Shown: positions 1-5,317 of the stretch, piece after piece
How positions within the stretch are numbered: the first letter of the stretch is position 1
Layout: every line of letters begins with the position of its first letter
Source: an uncultured Eubacteriales bacterium
GTDB taxonomy: Bacteria > Bacillota > Clostridia > Christensenellales > Borkfalkiaceae
Assembly (NCBI GenBank): GCA_902797515.1
Contig: CADBSX010000075.1
Location: forward strand, 1 to 7,722
Direction: 5' to 3'
Length of the DNA stretch: 7,722 nt
Position numbers and translations under genes: made by a program
The notes under the pieces: generated by a model
What the model saw: the letters and a program-made list of their open reading frames with translations, nothing else
Databases searched by the model: none
What the model was told of the DNA's origin: nothing

Positions 1-33
1 CGCTATAAAATCATCTTTTTGCGGTGCTGCGCA

Positions 34-141
34 ATTATAAAGGGATAAAGGCGAGGATAGACAAGGCAAAAGCCGCAGATAATACTTAACGTATTTTCAA
101 GGCTTTTAACGAAGTATATACCGCCATTATCCCTTTATAAT
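34..141. repeat. Palindromic intergenic element with 20-base inverted ends
   Basis: The ends are inverted copies: ATTATAAAGGGATAA at 34-48 matches its reverse complement at 127-141 without a mismatch. After one A/A mismatch the pairing continues with GGCG (50-53) and CGCC (122-125), so 19 of 20 positions pair. Inside lie further pairings: AAAAGCC (68-74) with GGCTTTT (101-107), and AATAC (81-85) with GTATT (91-95). There is also a competing option, ATACTT (82-87) with AAGTAT (112-117). CAAGGC occurs twice directly (62-67, 98-103). A five-base hairpin TTGCG/CGCAA (19-23, 30-34) abuts the left end. No clear target-site duplication or U-tract was found. It could be a MITE-like or REP-like dispersed repeat, or a structured RNA. 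The structure is seen directly; its nature is inference. Confidence 0.7.
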
Positions 142-171
142 CAGGTTCATATTATTCTTTTCTGGTATCGG

Positions 172-197
172 AAAAAACGGGGATCATTCCCCGTTTT
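172..197 (-). terminator. Intrinsic terminator of the veg-family gene, overlapping its stop codon
   Basis: Read on the minus strand, the arm AAAACGGGG (197-189) pairs with CCCCGTTTT (182-174) around a six-base loop, and the T-run continues to 172. The TGA stop of the veg-family gene (186-184) lies inside this loop, so the 5' arm of the hairpin also encodes the last codons of the protein. Stem plus T-run is a standard Rho-independent signal. Confidence 0.8.
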
Positions 198-444
198 CTT
201 TCCGCTTTTTCACCACTACGTTTCCGCACATGACTTCGGAATACGAAAAACTCGTCTTGCCGCTGAAATCGCCGTAAGGGGAAACGGTGAAAAGAGCGGG
301 ATAAACGCTCGTCAGTTTTCCGTCGTACGACACGTACCTGTTTCTGCCGAGATTGACTCTTACCGACACGTCGGAATCGAGAAAACTCTTTATCGCGCTT
401 TTAACGCTCGCGATATCGCGTGAAGTCTTTATCATATCCCGCAT
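184..444 (-). CDS. veg: Veg family protein (DUF1021)
   Basis: This small protein of 86 residues matches the Veg family of Bacillota, whose Bacillus subtilis member is very highly expressed and has been linked to stimulation of biofilm matrix genes. Visible family features are a short N-terminal helix (about residues 8-22), a basic strand with VNLGRNRY (30-37), the SVYPALFTV block (46-54) that corresponds to the family's TYPSVFVI, and a final SYSE strand (67-70). The C-terminal tail is lysine-rich (KKRKENGE) and is encoded by the terminator. The start is ambiguous: ATG at 444 has only a poor Shine-Dalgarno (GACGG) and a second ATG lies at 435, which fits the family length slightly better. A strong terminator lies just upstream (481-523), with only about 36 bases between, and no clear promoter was found there. 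Identity rests on recalled family sequence, not on a search. Confidence 0.85.
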   Translation of the reverse strand: MRDMIKTSRDIASVKSAIKSFLDSDVSVRVNLGRNRYVSYDGKLTSVYPALFTVSPYGDFSGKTSFSYSEVMCGNVVVKKRKENGE

Positions 445-480
445 TATTGCCGTCTTTCACTCTTTTTAATCGCTTTCCCG

Positions 481-523
481 AAAAAAAAGCCCCGCCCGTT
501 CCGCGCGGCGGAACGGGCGGGGC
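481..523 (-). terminator. Strong intrinsic terminator after the HNH gene
   Basis: A perfect 14-base inverted repeat, GCCCCGCCCGTTCC (489-502) and its complement (510-523), has a seven-base loop. On the minus strand it is followed by eight T residues (488-481). It starts 8 bases after the HNH stop codon and so closes the seven-gene minus-strand operon. The GC-rich stem and uninterrupted T-run make this a textbook Rho-independent terminator for the minus strand only, because the plus side lacks a T-run. Confidence 0.95.
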
Positions 524-531
524 GACCGAAA

Positions 532-975
532 TCAGCGTTTTTTCGCAAAATCGTACCTCTTTAAAAAAGACGTGTCGGTTATCCACTCGGAAACGCGGTT
601 TCTTCTCGCGTGTTCCTCGTTGGCTTTTCCGAGTTCCCTTCGGTAATCCGCGTAAGAACACTTATTCACTTTCATAAAGTGCTTTATCGCCTCTTCCTCG
701 CCGCCCGTAAGTTGCGTTCTGCCGATATGGATAACGGAGTGGCACGCGTGGCAGACGGCGATGACGTCCTCTAATTTCTGTACGCCTTTTTTCTCGTCGT
801 AACTCCACCTCTCGTGCGCCTCCAACCTCTTCGCGGGCGCTCCGCATATCATACATCTGCCCGCCGCGCGGGAGTACGCGTCTTTTCTGACTTCGTCCCA
901 CTCGGACGGTTTGAGCGCGCTCCTTAAATTCTGATACCAGCATCCGTCGGGGACGAGTTCAAAAGAAAGTTTCAA
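532..975 (-). CDS. Small HNH nuclease-like zinc protein
   Basis: The 147-residue product has an HNH-type zinc site: Cys41-x2-Cys44, then the motif AHERW (53-57), then Cys75-x2-Cys78-His79 with His83. Four cysteines spaced as two CxxC knuckles bind a structural zinc in this superfamily, and His54 sits where the first catalytic His is expected. HNH proteins nick or cut DNA, but many small chromosomal members have no known target. The start chosen is TTG at 975-973, which overlaps the permease stop as TTGA and has AAGAGG 11 bases upstream. An in-frame GTG at 1008 would overlap the permease by 37 bases and lacks a ribosome site. No partner methylase, phage gene or immunity gene is adjacent, and a strong terminator follows. 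The C-terminal third (about 90-147) is charged and helical, with no motif I recognise. The fold is secure; function is unknown. Confidence 0.8.
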   Translation of the reverse strand: MKLSFELVPDGCWYQNLRSALKPSEWDEVRKDAYSRAAGRCMICGAPAKRLEAHERWSYDEKKGVQKLEDVIAVCHACHSVIHIGRTQLTGGEEEAIKHFMKVNKCSYADYRRELGKANEEHARRNRVSEWITDTSFLKRYDFAKKR

Positions 976-1754
976 TCTACGTTCAACCTCTTGTTTAAAA
1001 TATTGCACGAAATTTCATAAAAGAGCGCGGAAAGACCGGCGACCGCGATTATAATTATTCCGAGAACGACGTCCGTCGCGATCATCGCCGAGCCCGCTCC
1101 GACGAAAACGGCGACGAACACCGAGGAAAGCGCGACGAAAACGCTGACCGCGAATCCCTCTATAACGTACATAGCGATAAGCGTTAAAATTATCGCGCCG
1201 AGTTTTCTCTTTTTCGCGTTCGTCATACCGAAGATTATCGCGAAGAAAATCTGCGAAACGACGAAAAATACCGAGCAAAGGACGAGCAGAACTATTTCCG
1301 CGCCCGCGATTATCTCCGCCGCGCCGAACGAAAAGACTTCCGAAAATCCCTCGTATATGCCGGAATAGCCGAATAACAGCGTTATAGCGGTAGATAAGGC
1401 GTTGACCGCGCCTATTATAAACGTCCATAAAAGGCAGGAAAGGTATCTCGCTTTCACGTGGTCCTTTACGCTTACGGGAAGAGTGAACGTGAGGTACGCC
1501 TCGTCCGTCGCGAACGCTTTATACGTTCCGGAAAACACTATGACGGTCTCCACCGCGGAAACCGCGGATATCCCCGATCCGAACGCGCCGCTAAGCAGCG
1601 TGGAAAAAATCACGACGAACACGTTCCCGTCCGACGTCTCGGCTAATTTCGACAGCGCCGCCGAGGCGACGGAAAGTCCGAGAGTTATCGAGGACAGTAT
1701 GATCAGAATTTTAGCCGAACGCGTAAATTCCCTTTTGAATATTTTTTTTACCAT
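972..1754 (-). CDS. ABC-2 type transporter permease subunit
   Basis: This 260-residue integral membrane protein has about six hydrophobic segments, near residues 15-36, 47-78, 106-130, 148-178, 184-220 and 222-248, and a basic N-terminus (VKKIFKREFTRSAK), as expected for a cytoplasmic start. The stretch after the second segment, DEAYLTFTLPVSVKDHVKARY (84-104), resembles the conserved cytoplasmic loop (E-x-YLTFTLPVS) of ABC-2 permeases, where the ATPase is thought to dock. It would pair with the ATPase encoded just upstream, which it overlaps by seven bases (ATGGTAA), so the two are almost certainly made together as a dimeric exporter. GGGAG (1767-1763) serves as its ribosome site. The substrate cannot be told from sequence; peptide, lipid or antibiotic export are all possible. 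Confidence 0.85.
   Translation of the reverse strand: MVKKIFKREFTRSAKILIILSSITLGLSVASAALSKLAETSDGNVFVVIFSTLLSGAFGSGISAVSAVETVIVFSGTYKAFATDEAYLTFTLPVSVKDHVKARYLSCLLWTFIIGAVNALSTAITLLFGYSGIYEGFSEVFSFGAAEIIAGAEIVLLVLCSVFFVVSQIFFAIIFGMTNAKKRKLGAIILTLIAMYVIEGFAVSVFVALSSVFVAVFVGAGSAMIATDVVLGIIIIAVAGLSALFYEISCNILNKRLNVD
973..992 (-). promoter_or_regulatory. Ribosome site and TTGA coupling that set the HNH start
   Basis: On the minus strand AAGAGG (992-987) lies 11 bases before a TTG codon (975-973) that shares two bases with the TGA stop of the permease (974-972). Stop/start overlap of this type usually means that ribosomes finishing the permease reinitiate on the HNH reading frame. Confidence 0.6.
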
Positions 1755-2440
1755 CTGAATTTCTCCCTGAAAAGCCCGTCGAGAGATCCCGCCGCGCCGT
1801 AACCGTCCGAAGTTTTACCGGTGTAGAAAATCTCGCCGTCGTTTATGAAAATATATTCGTCTAAAATATCCTCTATATCCCTTATAAGATGCGTGGAAAT
1901 GATCAAGGTCGAATCCCCGCCGAAACGCGACTTTAAAGCGCCGAGCACGTATTCCCTCGATACGGGATCGACGCCGCCTATCGGCTCGTCGAACAGAAAC
2001 AGTTCCGCGTCGCGTGAAGTCACGGCTATAAGTTGCACTTTTTCCTTCATCCCCTTCGACAGCGTTTTGAGCCGCGCGGACGGGGCTATTCCGAGTTCCG
2101 AAAGCGTCCTGTACGCCCTTTCCTCGTCGAAGTCGTCGTAAAAGTCTTTGAACAGCGAAAACAGGCTCTCGACCGTGTTCTGCGCGTCAACGTAAGTCCT
2201 TTCGGGCAGAAAAGACACTTTCTTTTTCGTTTCCAAGCCTATTTTTTCGCCGTTTAGAGTTATGCTCCCCGAATCCACCGTCAAAAGCCCCGCTATGCTT
2301 TTTAAAAGAGTGGTCTTTCCGCTGCCGTTCGGACCGAGAAGTCCTATTATCTTCCCCCTCTCCGCCGTGAAACTCACGCCGTTCAAAGCGGTTTTCCCGC
2401 CGAATTTTTTGGTGAGGTCCTTAACTTCCAAAAAAGCCAT
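1748..2440 (-). CDS. ABC transporter ATP-binding protein
   Basis: The 230-residue protein is a single complete nucleotide-binding domain of the CcmA/YtrB-like group. Walker A is GPNGSGKT (36-43), the Q-loop region is FLPER (77-81, with Glu in the usual Gln position, common in this group), and the signature is LSKGM (127-131). Walker B is ELFLFDEP (146-153) with catalytic Glu152, the D-loop is GGVDPVS (155-161) and the switch histidine is His184. It hydrolyses ATP at the inner membrane face to drive the permease encoded next. The start ATG at 2440 has GGGAGAAGGA just upstream. A gap of 46 bases separates it from the thioesterase, without a terminator, so it probably stays in the same operon. 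Related ATPases often sit next to a GntR-type regulator, but none is present here. Confidence 0.93.
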   Translation of the reverse strand: MAFLEVKDLTKKFGGKTALNGVSFTAERGKIIGLLGPNGSGKTTLLKSIAGLLTVDSGSITLNGEKIGLETKKKVSFLPERTYVDAQNTVESLFSLFKDFYDDFDEERAYRTLSELGIAPSARLKTLSKGMKEKVQLIAVTSRDAELFLFDEPIGGVDPVSREYVLGALKSRFGGDSTLIISTHLIRDIEDILDEYIFINDGEIFYTGKTSDGYGAAGSLDGLFREKFRW

Positions 2441-2486
2441 ATTCCTTCTCCCTTTATCGTTTACGATTTTGTCTTTTACGGCGTTT

Positions 2487-3200
2487 TCAGCCGAAATCTA
2501 TCTCCGCTCTGAAATTCTGCTTGCCGTCCGATACGCCCTTTACCTTCGTCTTTCCCTCGTCTTTCCCGAAAAACACCTCGTAGTCCGAGTCCGCCGACAT
2601 CTCGTTTATGAAATCTATCCCGAAACTCTTTATCTCCGCGTCCGGTCTTAACGCGTTAAGGACGAATTTGCCGTAGTTGGCGTTGTTGACGTGCCCGTTG
2701 TGGTCGAGGTCGGAATACGTCGTCCTGCCCTTTTCCGACGAAAAGCCGTCCGTCGAAAAGTCCTTTATCTTTTTCAGCCCGTCGGGATAGACAGCCTTTC
2801 CGTAAAATTCCCTGTCGCTGTACCTGACTTCGCCGTTCACGGCGATCCGCCTCGTCGCGGCGTTCACCACGCACCACTTCGACGAGCCGTAAACGAGCAG
2901 ATCGCCCTTTTCGTCCGTTATCTCGTAATCCCTGTCGTAATCTATCCTGCCCTCTTCCCTCGGCCACGTCTTTACCGTAATTTCCGAACAGTATTCGGGA
3001 TTTTTCACCACGTCGTAACGGCACCTGACGAGTACCCAGAAGAGGTTCTTTTCAAGCATCGCCTTATATCCTATTCCTATTCTTTCGGCGTGCTCGGTCG
3101 CGACGAACTGAAAGAGATCGAGCACCGCGCTCGGCGCAAGTCTGTCGCGCAGGTCGTAATCGGACACTCTTAAACTCAATTTCTTTTCATAATATAACAT
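2487..3200 (-). CDS. Acyl-ACP thioesterase (FatA/FatB-like)
   Basis: The 237-residue protein is a double hot-dog acyl-[acyl-carrier-protein] thioesterase (acyl-ACP_TE family), which releases free fatty acids from ACP in the cytoplasm. The first hot-dog (about 1-135) has LAPSAVLDLFQFVATEHAE (21-39), KTWP (77-80) and SKWCVVNAATRR (107-118), all usual in the family. The second (about 150-237) carries the active-site segment LDHNGHVNNANY (165-176), in which Asp166, Asn168 and His170 match the Asp-x-Asn-x-His of plant FatB. Glu200 aligns with the FatB glutamate. The plant cysteine next to it is Met201 here, which I believe is common in bacterial members. The ribosome site GAGGGA overlaps the RNase G stop (TGAGGGA), 10 bases before its ATG, so translation is linked to that gene. 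Chain-length preference cannot be read from sequence. Confidence 0.92.
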   Translation of the reverse strand: MLYYEKKLSLRVSDYDLRDRLAPSAVLDLFQFVATEHAERIGIGYKAMLEKNLFWVLVRCRYDVVKNPEYCSEITVKTWPREEGRIDYDRDYEITDEKGDLLVYGSSKWCVVNAATRRIAVNGEVRYSDREFYGKAVYPDGLKKIKDFSTDGFSSEKGRTTYSDLDHNGHVNNANYGKFVLNALRPDAEIKSFGIDFINEMSADSDYEVFFGKDEGKTKVKGVSDGKQNFRAEIDFG

Positions 3201-3210
3201 ACGTTGTCCC

Positions 3211-4704
3211 TCAATATAACAGAACGGCTTTTTCCGGAAGGTCTATAACCTTGCTGTTGTCGCCTTTTATCAGAAAGAAATGCTGATGATACGTCCTGTG
3301 CGGGATCATATACACTCTCTTTCCTTTCCATATCTTCTCGACGTCGCCGCGAAGGGCTTTCGTCGAGAGAATAAAATCGCAAATATCCGCGTTCAAGTCG
3401 ATTATCGCGTTATTATAGCCGTCCGCGAACAAATCGAGAAGTCCCGTCCTTATGCGCATCACCACGTAGTCGTTCGACTGCACGAAACCGCTCCCCTGAC
3501 AGTACGGGCAAGGCTTTAACAGCATAGATTCGCTGCCCTTTCTTCTCTTCTTTCTCGTGATCTCGACGAGCCCGAGCGGCGTCATACCGACGACGGACGC
3601 CTTCTCCCTGTCGCGTTCGAGTTCCCTTTCGAGTTCTCTCACGACCGCCGCGCGGTGCTCCTTTTCAGCCATATCTATAAAATCGACTATTATTATCCCC
3701 GAAAGATTGCGGAGCCTTATCTGCCGCGCTATCTCTTTCGCCGCGAGAAGGTTGGTTTCGTAAACGGTCTGTTCGAGGTTGTCCGTGCCTACGAAACTGC
3801 CCGTGTTGACGTCTATCGAAACGAGCGCCTCGGTCGTGTCTATCACGAGGTACGCCCCGCTTTCGAGTTTTACCTTGTTTCCGAGAAGTTCGCCGACTTG
3901 CGTGTTGAGCCCGAACGCGGTAAACATATCCGTCTTTCCGTTATAGCGTTTAATCTTCCCCGCGACGTCGCCGCCGAGCCTTTTCGCGTAGTCCGCCGCC
4001 TCGTCGAACGTCTCTTTGTCCGCTATCACGAATTTATCCACGTTCTCGCCCCACACGTCGCGTATCATGCGCACCGCGAGGTTGCCTTCGCCGTATAAGA
4101 GGGCGGGCGCGGTCGCCGTTTTGAAATCCTCTTCGATCTTTTCGTACTGCTTTTTGAGCGCGGTGAGTTCCCTCTTTATCTCGGATTTCGCGGCGAGCGC
4201 GCCCGCCGTCCTTATTATCAGTCCGCCCTTTTTCGGCTTTAATTCCTCTGCGATCTTCAAAAGCCTTATCCGCTGCTTTTCGTCCGCCTTTCTGGAAACT
4301 CCGACGAATTCGACCGTCGGCATATACACTACGAGCCTGCCCGCGAAAGACACGTTCGCGGTGAGCCGAACGCCTTTCGTGCCCGACGGATCTTTGACCG
4401 CCTGCACCATTATCTCGTCGCCTTCTTCGAGTTCGGAAAAATCGGGGAAAAGGACGTCGCCGCCTAAATCGTTCTTGTCCATAAGCATATCGCCCGCGGA
4501 AAGATAGCCGTTCTTCTCTAATCCGACGTTCACGAACGCCGCCTGCATGCCTTCGAGCACGTTTTCCACTTTGCCTTTAAAAACGCTGCCCGTGGTCACC
4601 GTCTTGTTTTTCTTCTCTATGCGGTATTCCGCCAATCTCCCGTCTTCTACGACCGCTCCGACGTAATTGCCGCCCGTCCCGTCAACGTAAATGCTTACGG
4701 ACAT
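3211..4704 (-). CDS. rng: Ribonuclease E/G family endoribonuclease
   Basis: The 497-residue protein matches RNase G and the catalytic half of RNase E, endonucleases that cut single-stranded RNA in mRNA decay and rRNA/tRNA maturation. In order: an RNase H-like start, an S1 RNA-binding domain (about 36-118), the 5'-sensor region with GGLIIRTA (160-167), then the DNase I-like catalytic core. The metal-binding aspartates are Asp298 (SIDVNTG) and Asp341 (IIIVDFID), and the zinc-link cysteines are Cys399 and Cys402 (CPYC). Each lies five positions before its counterpart in Escherichia coli RNase E (303, 346, 404, 407), so the enzyme appears intact. The long RNase E scaffold tail is absent, which makes it RNase G-like in length. 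GAGGTGA, whose TGA is the stop of the upstream gene, serves as the ribosome site, showing tight coupling. Confidence 0.95.
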   Translation of the reverse strand: MSVSIYVDGTGGNYVGAVVEDGRLAEYRIEKKNKTVTTGSVFKGKVENVLEGMQAAFVNVGLEKNGYLSAGDMLMDKNDLGGDVLFPDFSELEEGDEIMVQAVKDPSGTKGVRLTANVSFAGRLVVYMPTVEFVGVSRKADEKQRIRLLKIAEELKPKKGGLIIRTAGALAAKSEIKRELTALKKQYEKIEEDFKTATAPALLYGEGNLAVRMIRDVWGENVDKFVIADKETFDEAADYAKRLGGDVAGKIKRYNGKTDMFTAFGLNTQVGELLGNKVKLESGAYLVIDTTEALVSIDVNTGSFVGTDNLEQTVYETNLLAAKEIARQIRLRNLSGIIIVDFIDMAEKEHRAAVVRELERELERDREKASVVGMTPLGLVEITRKKRRKGSESMLLKPCPYCQGSGFVQSNDYVVMRIRTGLLDLFADGYNNAIIDLNADICDFILSTKALRGDVEKIWKGKRVYMIPHRTYHQHFFLIKGDNSKVIDLPEKAVLLY

Positions 4705-4708
4705 ATTT

Positions 4709-5317
4709 TCACCTCAACGTTTCTTCAAATTCTCTTTCGTCCGACGTCAATCCTCGCGTCTTTACAGCCTCTACGTTTTCGCCTCCGTACCTGTCCGCAA
4801 GATTTTTAACGAATTTTTCTATCCTTATCCCGTTCCCGAAACCGAGAACGCACTTTATACCGCCGTCCGTCTTCTCTATTTTATAAACGAGCGGGGAAAC
4901 GTCCTTTTCGTTGCCGTTCCGGTCGGTTATGATAAACGGCTTTCCGACCACCTCTTCGGGATCGAAATCCGAAAGTCCCGTCACGAAATATTCCGCCTTT
5001 ACGATTTCGCTCGCGACTCCGACTTTTTTATCCGTAGCCCACGCGCCCGTACACTTTATCCCCTTTCGGGAAAACGCGTTGAATTTCTCTTTGAAAGAAT
5101 CGGGCGGCTCGTCGGTTTCGACGAGGCAGTATTCCGAATAACTCTTCACGCCGACGCCTATCGGCGCGGACATATACACGAGCGGATGCGGATTAAAGCC
5201 GAGGGAATATCCGACTTTTATCCCCGCGCGGCGGAACGTCCTCGAAAGGTCTTTCAGCATGTCGAGATGCGAAATAAACTCCGCGCCGTCCGTCTTTGAA
5301 TATCTGAAAAGTATCAT
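4709..5317 (-). CDS. Radical SAM-linked protein (DUF2344, TIGR03936-like)
   Basis: The product has 202 residues from ATG at 5317. It belongs to the DUF2344 family, found beside or fused to the TIGR03960 radical SAM protein. The N-terminal block with FISHLDMLKDLSRTFRRAGI and the following GYSLGFNPHPLVYMSAPIGVG are the family's most conserved parts. No catalytic motif is obvious. The start forms an ATGA overlap with the stop of the radical SAM gene and has AGGTG (5328-5324) six bases upstream; a longer reading frame reaches back to 5371 but would overlap the neighbour by 58 bases without reason. The biochemical role of this family is unknown to me; the constant pairing suggests that it helps the radical SAM enzyme bind its substrate. 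The gene ends four bases before RNase G. Confidence 0.88.
   Translation of the reverse strand: MILFRYSKTDGAEFISHLDMLKDLSRTFRRAGIKVGYSLGFNPHPLVYMSAPIGVGVKSYSEYCLVETDEPPDSFKEKFNAFSRKGIKCTGAWATDKKVGVASEIVKAEYFVTGLSDFDPEEVVGKPFIITDRNGNEKDVSPLVYKIEKTDGGIKCVLGFGNGIRIEKFVKNLADRYGGENVEAVKTRGLTSDEREFEETLR

Noticed and set aside
1..48. Possible tail of a plus-strand gene entering from the left (frame open to TAA 46-48)
   Set aside because: Only 15 codons are visible, it runs into the palindromic element, and no family can be recognised.
420..677. Plus-strand open frame across the strong terminator
   Set aside because: Its middle is the terminator hairpin (PPVPRGGTGG); it is antisense to the HNH gene.
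976..1008. Longer HNH start at GTG 1008
   Set aside because: It would overlap the permease by 37 bases and has no ribosome site; the TTG at 975 has AAGAGG upstream and overlaps the permease stop as TTGA.
2456..2467. ATCGT-TT-ACGAT palindrome between thioesterase and ATPase genes
   Set aside because: It has a two-base loop and five-base arms with no T-run; too weak to be called a terminator or operator.
4691..5299. 202-codon plus-strand open frame opposite DUF2344
   Set aside because: It is fully antisense to a well-supported gene and has no family resemblance; long antisense frames are expected with this codon use.
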